Shown here: positions 17,985-27,627 of the stretch, piece by piece
How the letters are laid out: every line of letters begins with the position of its first letter
How positions within the stretch are numbered: the first letter of the stretch is position 1
NCBI RefSeq assembly: GCF_004331735.1
Contig: NZ_SJSO01000011.1
Coordinates: 1-64,000, forward strand
DNA length: 64,000 nt
Origin: Pedobacter psychrodurus
Lineage (GTDB): Bacteria > Bacteroidota > Bacteroidia > Sphingobacteriales > Sphingobacteriaceae
Direction: 5' to 3'
Position numbers and translations under genes: made by a program
The notes under the pieces: generated by a model
Told to the model about the DNA's origin: nothing
What the model saw: the letters and a program-made list of their open reading frames with translations, nothing else
The model's database searches: none

Positions 17985-18044
17985 GTTGAGGAAAACTTTA
18001 CAAACCGCCGTTATACGACACCGTTATAACTGAATCCAATGTAT

Positions 18045-18425
18045 TTATCTATGTGTATTTGATAAATATTTAATAAAGTCTTCAGTATTAAGAGTATTGC
18101 TGAAATATTTAACGCTATCAACTATGGCATCCTCAAATCGACAGTCTTTAAAGCTAGCACCGGTGAAATCTGAATTGATTAAATTTGCATTCCGAAAATC
18201 TACATTCTGGAAATAGCAATTCTTAAACACACAAGCCTTTAAACTAGCACCACAAAAGCTAAGTTTGTAAAATTTCGCAGCATTAAACCTTGCACAATCT
18301 AAGATGCAGTTATCGAGTATCATATTATTTATATATTCATGAAATTCAAAATCGCAGTTTGCAAAAGTTCTTTCCCCTTCACTATATCTATCAAGTAATT
18401 CTCCTATACTTGCCGGTGTTGTCAT
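18045..18425 (-). CDS. Pentapeptide-repeat protein
   Basis: 126 residues from the ATG at 18425; a TTG start would add seven residues. From about residue 42 it runs in A(D/N)LXX-like fives (CARFN, AKFYK, LSFCG, ASLKA, CVFKN, CYFQN, VDFRN, ANLIN, SDFTG, ASFKD, CRFED), predicting a right-handed quadrilateral beta-helix. Several positions are Cys, as in other pentapeptide proteins. Functions in this fold range from gyrase protection to effector scaffolds; none can be assigned. It lies in an AT-rich insert between duplicated tRNA genes, suggesting acquisition. Confidence 0.8.
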   Translation of the reverse strand: MTTPASIGELLDRYSEGERTFANCDFEFHEYINNMILDNCILDCARFNAAKFYKLSFCGASLKACVFKNCYFQNVDFRNANLINSDFTGASFKDCRFEDAIVDSVKYFSNTLNTEDFIKYLSNTHR

Positions 18426-18552
18426 ATACTTAACTTTACTGTTCAAATATTCAGACGCCTCTTATCTGACATCATTTTATTATGTGACTAGTTATACATC
18501 ATTCCTATTCATCAAAGCTGACATATAATTCTTAAATATACGAAACTGCACT

Positions 18553-18690
18553 TTATTTATAACTCATAAACTTCTCAGTATTGCATATTAAAGACGATGG
18601 ATCTGGCTTTTGTTGCGACTCAATGTAGTCAAGTACTGCTTGTTTAATTTCTATACCATCCTTTTGTTTGAGCGTAACACTTAATAGTAA
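18553..18690 (-). pseudogene. Remnant coding fragment in the tRNA-flanked insert
   Basis: Between two in-frame stops lies a 45-codon frame with protein-like composition (VTLKQKDGIEIKQAVLDYIE then SQQKPDPSSLICNTEKFMSYK) and no start codon. It looks like the C-terminal end of a lost gene. The family is not recognised. It could equally be a chance frame. Confidence 0.35.
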
Positions 18691-18974
18691 TTATTGAGAG
18701 AGTGGAAAAGAAGACACTGTGTTTCATTTATCGCCTTAAAGTTTGACAGCACCCTGGTAGATATGGATATCTTTGCTTATTAAAAACAATCAATAACGTC
18801 AATTTATGTATTTTAAGCAATTCAAACATGCTCATAAGTCTACTCTAAAGAAATTATCAGCAACCATTTATTCAACCATAATGTTACCGATAGCTTAAAT
18901 TATGAGTGAAAAATAATTTTATTATACTGATTTTGAGACTGTAATAATTTTTATTAAAAATTTTATTTATTTTT
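18691..18974. other. AT-rich insert DNA, nothing recognised
   Basis: Noticeably AT-rich DNA with no long open frame, no repeat match and no promoter until the copy 2 tRNA promoter. It is part of the segment that separates the two tRNA blocks. Confidence 0.5.
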
Positions 18975-19005
18975 TTTGATTCGGAAAGTTTAATTTCTAT
19001 ATTTG
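18975..19005 (+). promoter_or_regulatory. Promoter of tRNA pair, copy 2
   Basis: TTTG (18975-18978), 19 bases, TATATTTG (18998-19005). Close to the textbook Bacteroidota promoter and different in sequence from the copy 1 promoter, so each tRNA pair has its own. Confidence 0.75.
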
Positions 19006-19040
19006 CAACCCCAAAGGAATACAACACAATGTATTAATTT

Positions 19041-19113
<73 letters not shown>

Positions 19114-19183
19114 CTAAATGCCTTCCTACCAGAAGGCATTTATTTTAAAGTTAACCTACCGAAGGATTTCGGAACAGGCTAAT

Positions 19184-19267
19184 GCTCGGGTGGTGGAACT
19201 GGTAGACACGCAGGACTTAAAATCCTGTGCTTTCAAAGGCGTGCGGGTTCGATTCCCGCCCCGAGTA
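19184..19267 (+). tRNA. tRNA-Leu (TAA), copy 2
   Basis: Identical in sequence to the copy at 17854-17937, with anticodon TAA and the same long variable arm. Confidence 0.95.
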
Positions 19268-19285
19268 CACACAAAAAATCGAATG

Positions 19286-19313
19286 AAAACCTTTCAGAAA
19301 TGAAAGGTTTTTT
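19286..19313. terminator. Terminator of tRNA pair, copy 2
   Basis: The same AAAACCTTTCA/TGAAAGGTTTT hairpin as copy 1. It ends 8 bases before the stop of the convergent AGE gene and has A and T runs on both sides, so it can also terminate the nan operon. Confidence 0.85.
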
Positions 19314-19320
19314 GTTTTAT

Positions 19321-20502
19321 TTAGTAACCCATTTCCTGTAATAACAGCGCACAATACCATTCTTGCCTTGGCAAATGAAATGGTCCTTTAAACAGATTGC
19401 CCTTTGCGGTTTGCGCCAATGTACCATCGCGGTGCAGATAACCAAACCATTCGCCATGTTCTTGATCATGGAATTTATCATAAGCGTAGTCATGAACCAT
19501 TTTATGCCAACGGGCGTACTTTTCATCACCGGTTAAGGTATAAGCCAATAATGTAGCGATAATGGTTTCGTTTTGTGGCCACCAGAATTTCATATCCTGC
19601 CAATACTCCTGAACAGGTTTGTTGTATACATCTTTAAAGTATAAAATTCCTCCGTGCTCCTTATCCCAGCCACGCGCCCACATATAATCGAGCATTTTAC
19701 AGCCCAATTTAATCAATTCGGGATCGTTATTACGGTATTTTGCTTCGTGCAAAATAAACCAGGCGCCTTCTATAGCATGACCCGGATTTAAAGTTCTTCC
19801 ATCAATATGATCGATTATCGAACCATCTGGCGCCACTTGTTCCATCACACACTGAATATCATCCTTCACAAAATCGTTCCTGATCTCTTCAATCCAGGTC
19901 GAAATCCACTTATCACAACGTGGGTCGCCAATGGTCTCCCTCAACTGCTGTGCGGTATTCATCATAATCATGGGCACACCTATGCCCTTCGCCGGACGTG
20001 TTCCTGTAAATTTTGCAGGCAATAACCCTGGCGTAGTGGCATATTCGATACATTTCCCAAACAAATATCTCGCTTTTTCAGCCGCAGCTTCATCACCGCT
20101 GGCTTTTGCATAGGCAGCATTTGCAATCACCGCGAAAGTTTCAGAAAAATAATAGCGCCTTTTACGAATCGGCTGCCCATCACGGGTTACATGAAAAAAC
20201 ATCTGTCCATCGTTATCAAAACAATAGTTATTTAAGAAATCTATTCCAGATTTTGCCGCATTAAGCCACTCTTGTTTAGGCTCAATGGTATTGTAAAGGG
20301 TAGATAGCAACCATGCGGCACGCCCTTGAATCCATACGGCTTTATCATCATCGATCAAACCTCCATCACGATCGCGCATGAGCAGATAACCGCCATGTTC
20401 GTCATCAATCGATCTTGGAAACCAAAATGGAACGGTATTGTTTAACAACTGGTTTTTATAAAATGTAGCAAGTTTTTGTAATTCTTCGGTAGTATAACTC
20501 AT
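19321..20502 (-). CDS. AGE-family epimerase (N-acylglucosamine 2-epimerase)
   Basis: Interconverts ManNAc and GlcNAc. 393 residues, the normal length, with the (alpha/alpha)6-barrel family phrases WIQGRAAWLLSTLYN, FFHVTRDGQPIRKRRYYFSETFAVIANA, GHAIEGAWFILHEA and DQEHGEWFGYLHRDG. It is the last gene of the sialic acid operon, 6 bases after the esterase gene. Here it replaces the NanE/NanK kinase route: ManNAc released by the lyase becomes GlcNAc, as in Bacteroides fragilis. Confidence 0.93.
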   Translation of the reverse strand: MSYTTEELQKLATFYKNQLLNNTVPFWFPRSIDDEHGGYLLMRDRDGGLIDDDKAVWIQGRAAWLLSTLYNTIEPKQEWLNAAKSGIDFLNNYCFDNDGQMFFHVTRDGQPIRKRRYYFSETFAVIANAAYAKASGDEAAAEKARYLFGKCIEYATTPGLLPAKFTGTRPAKGIGVPMIMMNTAQQLRETIGDPRCDKWISTWIEEIRNDFVKDDIQCVMEQVAPDGSIIDHIDGRTLNPGHAIEGAWFILHEAKYRNNDPELIKLGCKMLDYMWARGWDKEHGGILYFKDVYNKPVQEYWQDMKFWWPQNETIIATLLAYTLTGDEKYARWHKMVHDYAYDKFHDQEHGEWFGYLHRDGTLAQTAKGNLFKGPFHLPRQEWYCALLLQEMGY

Positions 20503-20508
20503 GTTGGT

Positions 20509-22581
20509 TTAATTTATGGGAATAGAAAATGTCGAAGCTGGCAGTTTGTCTTCGTTAATTAAATTTGCCCTGGTAAAAGGTTGCCAGGCATACAAAACCT
20601 GTATTATTTTGAGTTGCGCAGGAACAGTTAAATGCACCTCGTTTTTAAAGATAGTCGCCTTAACAGGGTAGTGGTTCCCTTTAGAATCCTCTACCTCAAA
20701 ACCTTTTAAAACCGAGCCAGCGCCAGACATCAGCTTTTTAGCATGACTAAAGGTGACAATTATGATATTTTGCTGTTGTATGGCTTTTATTGCCACAGGA
20801 CCATTTGCTGAAATATTTTTATGATAAGTATTTTTGAGGGCCAGTAAAGCCAATCGTTCGCCGATTTCTTTTTTATGGGTAGGATGAACATTTAACGAAT
20901 CGCCAAGATCGGAGCTCACTGCCATGCCCGAATTGGGTATAACAGCCTGCAATTTCCGCTGTGCATCTCTAAAAGAGGGCCAGGAAGGGCGATCGATAGA
21001 TGAGAGTTGAACATCATAAAAAGGAAAATTATAATTCCATTTTTCGCGCCAGCTTTTAACCAATAGTGGAAACTCGTGGTTATAGAGCTCAACATTATGC
21101 GCATTGCTCTCTCCCTGATACCAAATCACACCTTTTATTGGAAAGCCAATTAAATTTGAAATCCCGGCTTCATAATTATAGGCCGGTTCGTATGGATGGC
21201 GCTGTTTCGGGTTAACTGCATTTTTGAGGTTTACATCGGCCCTGCCACGTGCCCAATCTTGGATAAAATCCGATTTCCGCCAGTTACCTAACAGATCAAC
21301 CAGCAGATCGTCGTGCTCCAATGTTTTTCGGTCCATCCACGATTCGAGCGTTGAACCACCAACCGCCATTTGAATTAGCCCAATTGGGATTTGCGTATTT
21401 GACACAACTTTTTCTCCAAAATAATAAGCAACTGCCGAAAAATTGCCGATGGTATTTTCATCTGGTTTCGCCCAGCTTCCAGAGAAATAGTCTAGTTGGC
21501 TTATCTGGTTTAAAGTTTTTTCCTCCCAGGCGACATTATCTGTTTCGGCCAATAGATCATACTTTAGCAATCTAATGGGCAGATTTTTGTTTAAATGGCT
21601 TAAAGTAGCCCCAGCGGTAGCTGATGATTTTAACGGAAAGGCCATATTTGATTGACCTGAACATAACCATACGTCGCCAATCATAATATCTTTTAACAAA
21701 ATGGTATGTCGATCTGCCTCAACTTTAAGCGCATAAGGTCCACCAAATTTCATCGGTTTAAAAAACACTTTCCAATTGCCATGGCGATCTGTTATTACTC
21801 GCTGGGTAATATGGTTAAACTGAACTTCAATCAAATCACCTGCATTGGCCGTTCCATAAATCTGGATCGGCTGGTCGCGCTGCAAAACCATGTGGTCGGC
21901 AAATAGTTTATTTAATTTAAAACCTCCAAAATCTCCGGTAATATGTGCATAAACCGTTTTCGCAATAATATCTGCACCCTTAACATCAGGGTGTAAGTTA
22001 TCGGCAAAAAGCTCCGGGCGGTTATTTAATGCAGTATTGAGGTCGATTAGTTCAAATCCATTTACTTTTGCAACCTGTTCAATTTTATCCTGGATCTGCC
22101 AATACCAATCGCGTGTTCCTGATTTAAATCTTGGATGGCCACTAAAAATTGGACTTAGTTTGCAGATATAAATTTTAAGCTTTGGGTTTCCTTTTTTCAG
22201 ACTATCTATCAGCCATTGGTAATCAGCTTGGAAATCGCTTTTATAATTTGGCCAGTTCCGTGGATCGGTATCATTTAAACCAAGATGAATAATGGCAATA
22301 TCGGCACGGAATTTTAATGCCTCACTAAATTCTTTGGTTTTAAAATAAGGATTATGGCCTTTTTTCAACAAGGTAGCGCCGCTATGGCCAAAATTGCCCA
22401 CCAAATATTGATTGTCCAAAAGCTGCTGTAATTTGGCCGGGTAAGATTCTTGCTGTGGGTTGGCTAATGAATAACCTGCTGTTACGGAATTCCCGATACA
22501 GGCAATCTTTATTTTTTGCGCATAAGCGTTGCTGCTGATCAAAAAGACCAGTCCTATTATTAACCCAAAAAAAGTTTTCAT
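20509..22581 (-). CDS. SGNH hydrolase fused to sialate O-acetylesterase
   Basis: Secreted 690-residue two-domain esterase with a signal peptide at 1-21. Residues about 24-215 form a GDSL/SGNH domain: block I IGNSVTAGY, GLND, and DNLHPD carrying the Asp-His pair. Residues about 220-690 form a sialate O-acetylesterase domain (SASA): KLFADHMVLQRDQPIQIYG beta domain, CSGQSNMAF with the nucleophile Ser, and WYQGESN. It would remove O-acetyl groups from sialic acids so that the sialidase and lyase can act. It lies 5 bases downstream of the sialidase gene. Two esterase domains may target different O-acetyl positions (inference). Confidence 0.9.
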   Translation of the reverse strand: MKTFFGLIIGLVFLISSNAYAQKIKIACIGNSVTAGYSLANPQQESYPAKLQQLLDNQYLVGNFGHSGATLLKKGHNPYFKTKEFSEALKFRADIAIIHLGLNDTDPRNWPNYKSDFQADYQWLIDSLKKGNPKLKIYICKLSPIFSGHPRFKSGTRDWYWQIQDKIEQVAKVNGFELIDLNTALNNRPELFADNLHPDVKGADIIAKTVYAHITGDFGGFKLNKLFADHMVLQRDQPIQIYGTANAGDLIEVQFNHITQRVITDRHGNWKVFFKPMKFGGPYALKVEADRHTILLKDIMIGDVWLCSGQSNMAFPLKSSATAGATLSHLNKNLPIRLLKYDLLAETDNVAWEEKTLNQISQLDYFSGSWAKPDENTIGNFSAVAYYFGEKVVSNTQIPIGLIQMAVGGSTLESWMDRKTLEHDDLLVDLLGNWRKSDFIQDWARGRADVNLKNAVNPKQRHPYEPAYNYEAGISNLIGFPIKGVIWYQGESNAHNVELYNHEFPLLVKSWREKWNYNFPFYDVQLSSIDRPSWPSFRDAQRKLQAVIPNSGMAVSSDLGDSLNVHPTHKKEIGERLALLALKNTYHKNISANGPVAIKAIQQQNIIIVTFSHAKKLMSGAGSVLKGFEVEDSKGNHYPVKATIFKNEVHLTVPAQLKIIQVLYAWQPFTRANLINEDKLPASTFSIPIN

Positions 22582-22586
22582 AAGGT

Positions 22587-24140
22587 TTATTTTACGATTT
22601 CACTCACCGGAATACGGACAAAATATAAATCTTTTAAGCCTTCGTAGAAAAAGCCAATCGTTTGATCATCAATCTTTGTTAATGAGGAATAACCATAAAA
22701 CTTTCGATCATCTACCAAGAGCTCATTTCTTTTGTTCCAACTCTCACCCAGATCTAAACTTGCTTTTACAGTTAAGTTGTAGCGGTTGGCCTGCGTATTG
22801 TCGTTCCCAAAAAATACCACTTCTTTTTCCTTGCCTTTTAACATCACCTTTGCTTTGATAAAACTGGCCATGCAAATGGGATCAGGCAACGCATTGTACG
22901 AAGTATGGTGTTCTACCCAGGTTTTACCCATATCAGCTGTTGTGGCTACACTTCTAAAGCTACCACGGTTATCGCGCATATTCAGCATTAAAATACCTGG
23001 CGTGGTTTCTATAATCTGGCTTTCAGTAGTATTGGGTTTGGGCCCATCTTCGGTTTTCCAGCTCAGGCCATGATCTGCGCTATATAGCAATGTGGAATGT
23101 GGCATAGCATGCTCATCCCAATACTGCGCAGCAAAAACCAATTTACCATCTGCCATGGCGATACCGCTACCCGGACCGTTAAAAAACAAGTTCCAGGCCG
23201 GATCTTTAACATTTTTGGTGATACTTATTGGTGCTGCCCAAGTCAATCCATCATCATCACTACTCACCAGTACCAATTGCCCGGTTATATCTTCTGATAA
23301 GCCTGGCTTTGATCCAGCTATTGACCGGTTTCCCTTGCTCCACAGTGCTGCTACCCAGATTTTTTTAGTAATGGGATCAAAAAGAACCGCTGGATCGCCC
23401 ACTCCATTATTTTCATTCGGCTCGCCCATATCCATAATTACCTTCATGGGTTCCCAGCTTTTACCGCCATCGGTACTTCTGCTCATGCCCACGTCGATAT
23501 TTCCAGGCAGATCTCCTGAGTTTTTATAACGGATATCGTACACGGTAATTAACGAACCTTTGTTTGTTGTAGCTATCCCCGGAATACGAAAGGTATTGAT
23601 GCCGTTTTCACCTGCCTTTTTTACTGCAATACCCAATCTTTTAACAAAACCTTGTCCCTCTTCCATTACGGTATTTTTTTTAGCATTCGCATCTTCAATC
23701 TGATTCACATGAAATTCAATTTTCGAATCGATATCGGCCTGATCTTTCAGTTTAGCACTAAACCAAATGTAATGCATACCTGGCTTAAGGTTAATGTTCA
23801 GCTCAAATCCCATATTTACAGCGGTCGGATTGATGGTAGTCAGTTTATTTTTTGTTGAAAAAAGTGGTTCCTGATCCGTGAAATAAACATCAATCTTTTC
23901 TATAGACTGAAGCCCTGCGGGATTGAGCTTGCCAGCTATTTTTTTAAATGTAATTTCTTTTTCACCAGCAGGGATATAAATCAATACCCTCAAAAGTGGA
24001 TTTGAATCCATCCCTTTTAAAACAGGAACCACAGGTGAAGAGGCTGTAATGCTTAGCCCTTTCAATGGGGAAGCTTGTAATGTGAATGCGGTAAGAATGA
24101 GCAGCAAACTGAATGCTGCACCTATTTTAATAAGTTTCAT
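22587..24140 (-). CDS. nanH: Sialidase (exo-alpha-neuraminidase)
   Basis: Secreted glycoside hydrolase (GH33-like), 517 residues. Signal peptide 1-23, then an N-terminal beta domain (to about 165) like that of Bacteroides sialidases, then a six-bladed propeller. Visible hallmarks: the FRIP motif in GINTFRIPGIATT (first Arg of the substrate triad) and five Asp-box-like repeats (SRSTDGGKSWEP, VSSDDDGLTWAAP, YSADHGLSWKTED, TTADMGKTWVEH, ASLDLGESWNKR). The end FFYEGLKDLYFVRIP is typical of the catalytic C-terminus. It releases terminal sialic acid from glycoconjugates outside the inner membrane. Confidence 0.95.
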   Translation of the reverse strand: MKLIKIGAAFSLLLILTAFTLQASPLKGLSITASSPVVPVLKGMDSNPLLRVLIYIPAGEKEITFKKIAGKLNPAGLQSIEKIDVYFTDQEPLFSTKNKLTTINPTAVNMGFELNINLKPGMHYIWFSAKLKDQADIDSKIEFHVNQIEDANAKKNTVMEEGQGFVKRLGIAVKKAGENGINTFRIPGIATTNKGSLITVYDIRYKNSGDLPGNIDVGMSRSTDGGKSWEPMKVIMDMGEPNENNGVGDPAVLFDPITKKIWVAALWSKGNRSIAGSKPGLSEDITGQLVLVSSDDDGLTWAAPISITKNVKDPAWNLFFNGPGSGIAMADGKLVFAAQYWDEHAMPHSTLLYSADHGLSWKTEDGPKPNTTESQIIETTPGILMLNMRDNRGSFRSVATTADMGKTWVEHHTSYNALPDPICMASFIKAKVMLKGKEKEVVFFGNDNTQANRYNLTVKASLDLGESWNKRNELLVDDRKFYGYSSLTKIDDQTIGFFYEGLKDLYFVRIPVSEIVK

Positions 24141-24154
24141 ATTTTTCTGTTGAA

Positions 24155-25384
24155 TTAAGCATCTTCAAAATCATTAAATTTCGGACGCAGGAAATAAAGT
24201 TGAATCATTAAGGCGATAAAAACAATGATAGAAAGCATGGCGAAATCTTTACCCAAACTGCCCGAATCTGTTGATTTGCCCAATAAATCGGTAATGAAAG
24301 CCCCGGCAAAAACACCAGTCATATTCATCACCCCGTAAGCTGTGGCCCTGTATTTTGAGGAAACAAACTGACAAAGTATAGGCATATTATTGGCATCGAA
24401 CATCCCATAACCGAAACCGAAACAAAAAGCAGCACCAACGATATTGAACAAAGAGTGTCCAAAACCAATGAGCAATAGTGAGGGAATGGTTAAAGCCAAG
24501 CCAATGGCACTGGTATAAATACGCCCTTTAATATTTTTCTGTACCCACCTATCGGATAAAATACCTCCGAAAATTACTCCTAAGAATGAGGATGCTGCAA
24601 TGGTAATGGTCGAAATGGGTCCAGCCTGGGCCATATCTATGCCTAAATTATTAGCGAATAAAGTAGGAAGCCAGTTTTTGGTTGCCCACCCGGGCAAACT
24701 CGGAACAGCAAAATAGATCAGAATTACCCAAAAAGAAATATTGCTAAATAAAAGCGCCAATCCTTTAAACAGTGGCTGTTTAATCCGGATCGATTCGGCA
24801 CCCTGTAGTCCAACATGTTTTTTCTCTCTTAAAAAGAACATCAGGATCAGTGAATATACAATACCTACAAAGCCGAAAGAATGAAAGGTAGCCTGCCAAG
24901 AGAATTTGGAAGCTATAGTTGCACCAAAACCACCTAAAGCCTGCCCCATGTAAAGCCCCGTCATATGTATACCAATGGCAACCGATCTTGTTTTCGAACT
25001 GTGGTAATCGGCAATCAGCGACAAGCCTGCAGGGATATAAAGTGCTTCACTAACGCCCATTAATGCCCTTAGCCAATAAATCTGATTAAAGGTAGTGGCA
25101 TAACCCATTAAAAAAGTAACCAGCGACCAAACCATTAAACTACCAACAATTAACCATTTACGGTTTAACTTATCGGCAATAATTCCCGAAATAGGGCTCA
25201 TTAAACCATAAATCCACAAAAAAATAGCCATCAAATAGCCAAAATTAGTGGCCGATTTTAGCTCGGCAATATCCATTTGCATGGCTGGTTTCATGGTCGA
25301 AAGCATTTGGCGGTCCATGTAATTCAACAAGGCTACAAACCAAAGCAGTGCAACTACAACCCAAGCGTATCTGTTCTCTCTCAT
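24155..25384 (-). CDS. MFS transporter, probable sialic acid permease
   Basis: Inner-membrane 12-helix symporter, 409 residues, of the anion:cation symporter (ExuT/NanT-like) type: NYMDRQMLSTMKPAMQ after TM1, GLMSPISGIIADKLNRKW in loop 2-3, and LRALMGVSEALYIPAGLSLIADY. Lying between nanM and nanH, it most likely carries free sialic acid from periplasm to cytoplasm. The stop region of nanM begins inside its first codons: it overlaps the preceding gene by 4 bases (ATGA), so the two are translationally coupled. Confidence 0.88.
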   Translation of the reverse strand: MRENRYAWVVVALLWFVALLNYMDRQMLSTMKPAMQMDIAELKSATNFGYLMAIFLWIYGLMSPISGIIADKLNRKWLIVGSLMVWSLVTFLMGYATTFNQIYWLRALMGVSEALYIPAGLSLIADYHSSKTRSVAIGIHMTGLYMGQALGGFGATIASKFSWQATFHSFGFVGIVYSLILMFFLREKKHVGLQGAESIRIKQPLFKGLALLFSNISFWVILIYFAVPSLPGWATKNWLPTLFANNLGIDMAQAGPISTITIAASSFLGVIFGGILSDRWVQKNIKGRIYTSAIGLALTIPSLLLIGFGHSLFNIVGAAFCFGFGYGMFDANNMPILCQFVSSKYRATAYGVMNMTGVFAGAFITDLLGKSTDSGSLGKDFAMLSIIVFIALMIQLYFLRPKFNDFEDA

Positions 25385-26538
25385 TTGTTTGGTTTTAATT
25401 TCCCCATTAAAATATTAGGCGTTCTTACCCCCGCTTTAATTTCTCCGCCAGGGATAACCACTTCGTGATCTAAAAGCACTGCATTGGTTGTCACTGTACC
25501 ATAAGGTAATAAACCCTTCAGGCGGAGCCAGGTATTCTGTTTTATATCATATTTTAGCACCGACTTACTGAAACCAGGGTGATTAGATTGAAGTTTAATT
25601 TTCTGTTGATTTAAACTTTCTTTTTTCAAAGGATCTTTCTCCCAATCTATTTCGGCAATTAGTTTTTCTGCCTGATGAAAGATCTCGCCCTGATCGCCAC
25701 TAAATATCAATAAATCTTTCTCGGTTGCAACGCCCGAAGCAGCAGATAAGGGATAAGGTAATGATTCTTTTATGGTCCAGATTTGCTTGTCGATATTATA
25801 GGCAAATACATTTTTATATAGCGTACTGGTATCGCCCTGATTTCTTTTTCTACCCCCAATCAGGAAAATTTCCCTGCTTTTTTCAGGATGCAACAATACC
25901 ATATGTGAAACGGCATGAGGGAGATTGATCATTTTTTTCCACCCTTCCTCTTGTTTTGTTAAATTCAACGATAAAAATTGATCTGTTGCTCCATTTTCTA
26001 CCTCGCCACCAGCCAGGTAAACAACATCTCCAATTGCAGTTAAAGCACCATTGGTTAACCCATTTGGTAAATCCGGAAGAAAGCTGATCTGCAATTTATT
26101 TGCTTCCCAGTTCAGGATTAATACTTTTTTGCTCAGTCCATTTTCATTTTCACCACCAACAACAACAATTCCCTGCGAAGTGCTGCAAACTGCACAGTAT
26201 GCCAGATTAAACGGCAATTTCAACTCTTTCTTAGCAGACATTAGAAGCAAACCGGGGCTGGTTTTCTGGTATAGAAAAACATCATCATAATATTTCTTTT
26301 TGCCTCCATTCCACGGCATTTCGTTAGGGAAATTTGTTCCTCCTGCAACAAGTAGAATATTATGATTGGTACCTGATATAGCACCAGCCAAGCCAATTGC
26401 AGCTTTTTGTTTAGGAGCTTGAGGTATTTGGGCGGCTATGGTCCAGTCAATATGTTTAACATGCTGGTACTGTGCCGATAATTCTGATGATGTGATAGAT
26501 GTAAGCAAGAAAGTAAGGTATAAAATGATCTTTTTCAT
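25381..26538 (-). CDS. nanM: Kelch-type N-acetylneuraminate mutarotase
   Basis: Periplasmic six-bladed Kelch propeller that converts alpha-Neu5Ac released by sialidase to the beta anomer. 385 residues from the ATG at 26538 with a signal peptide (to about residue 22). Kelch motifs are visible: LVAGGTNFPNEMPW, VVVGGENENGLS, VYLAGGEVENGAT, FLIGGRKRN, and LIFSGDQGE, with VIPGGEIKAGVRTPNI at the end. Close to the known cyclically permuted mutarotase family. It overlaps the MFS gene by 4 bases. Confidence 0.9.
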   Translation of the reverse strand: MKKIILYLTFLLTSITSSELSAQYQHVKHIDWTIAAQIPQAPKQKAAIGLAGAISGTNHNILLVAGGTNFPNEMPWNGGKKKYYDDVFLYQKTSPGLLLMSAKKELKLPFNLAYCAVCSTSQGIVVVGGENENGLSKKVLILNWEANKLQISFLPDLPNGLTNGALTAIGDVVYLAGGEVENGATDQFLSLNLTKQEEGWKKMINLPHAVSHMVLLHPEKSREIFLIGGRKRNQGDTSTLYKNVFAYNIDKQIWTIKESLPYPLSAASGVATEKDLLIFSGDQGEIFHQAEKLIAEIDWEKDPLKKESLNQQKIKLQSNHPGFSKSVLKYDIKQNTWLRLKGLLPYGTVTTNAVLLDHEVVIPGGEIKAGVRTPNILMGKLKPNK

Positions 26539-26607
26539 GAATACGAAATAGGGATTAAATAAAGATAACCATTGCTTAATGATAATTGAGGGCAATGTAG
26601 TTAAGCT

Positions 26608-27555
26608 CTAAACCTTTTCAATTTTATTTAGTTCAGCTGTTGATTTAAAACCCTCAAAGTCTAAATTTTCAACATCCGTTTTGAAGCGTTCGAATGCAGC
26701 TGCATCCATATTTTTAACGGGTAGCCTGAATTCGCCACAATCTAAACCGATCATTTTCATATAAGCTTTACCTGTTGCAATTCCACCGTATTTACCCAAT
26801 AAACGAATAAAATCGATCGATTTCTGCTGTAGAGCAACGGCGGTTTTCAGATCGTTTTGTTCAAAAGCTTCAATTAATCTGCTGTATAGAGGGGTTAAAT
26901 AGTTAAATGTACTGCCCACGGCACCCTTTGCGCCTAGAACCAATGCAGAAAGCATATTTTCGTCGCGCCCCCAAAGCATATCGTATTTGTTGTTTCTGAA
27001 ACTCATGCAGGAAAGAAAGTCCATAAAATCCTCGTGTGTGTATTTCACGCCTGCGAAATTTGGTATTTTACCATCAACAGCTTCCAATAAATCAATCATA
27101 TTGAGGTTTGCTCCTGTTAATACCGGAATGTGGTAATAATAAAAAGGCATTTCTGGCACTTCTGAAGCAATTTCAGCACACATTTCTGCCAAAACCCAAA
27201 CATTTGAAGGTTTGAAATAAGAAGGTGCTGTAAAGGATATACCATATAGGCCGATTTCGGCTGCATGTTTTGCCAATACTTTACAATCGGCCAGACAGGT
27301 ACCACCAAGCAAAGTCATTACCTTAAAATCTTGATCATTTTTGGTGGCTGTTGCCCAGGCTTCGGCAACTTCCATTTTTTCTTCACGGGTAAGTGAAACA
27401 CCTTCTCCTGTTGAACCACATATAAATGCTCCCGTAACACCGTTCGACTTAAGAAACTGGTAGTATGCTTGTATTATTGATAAATTTAATTTTCCTGATG
27501 GATCAAATGGCGTGAATGGAGCAGCGATAAGCCCTTGTAATTTAGTATTTAACAT
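26608..27555 (-). CDS. nanA: N-acetylneuraminate lyase
   Basis: Class I aldolase of the DapA superfamily, 315 residues, cleaving Neu5Ac to ManNAc and pyruvate in the cytoplasm. CGSTGEG is the GxxGE carboxylate-binding loop, YYYHIPVLTG carries the catalytic Tyr, and FAGVKYTHEDF carries the Schiff-base Lys. The neighbours (sialidase, mutarotase, AGE) make NanA much more likely than dihydrodipicolinate synthase. It is the first enzyme gene after susCD. Confidence 0.93.
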   Translation of the reverse strand: MLNTKLQGLIAAPFTPFDPSGKLNLSIIQAYYQFLKSNGVTGAFICGSTGEGVSLTREEKMEVAEAWATATKNDQDFKVMTLLGGTCLADCKVLAKHAAEIGLYGISFTAPSYFKPSNVWVLAEMCAEIASEVPEMPFYYYHIPVLTGANLNMIDLLEAVDGKIPNFAGVKYTHEDFMDFLSCMSFRNNKYDMLWGRDENMLSALVLGAKGAVGSTFNYLTPLYSRLIEAFEQNDLKTAVALQQKSIDFIRLLGKYGGIATGKAYMKMIGLDCGEFRLPVKNMDAAAFERFKTDVENLDFEGFKSTAELNKIEKV

Positions 27556-27627
27556 ATTGTGTATCTTATTATTTACGTTGTGCGCAGGTATTTCCAGACA
27601 GTTGCCCTAAATACCCGCGCTTTTTAT

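Noticed and set aside
22786..23529. Long antisense open frames within the sialidase gene
   Set aside because: The opposite strand codes a clear sialidase with Asp boxes; these are shadows.
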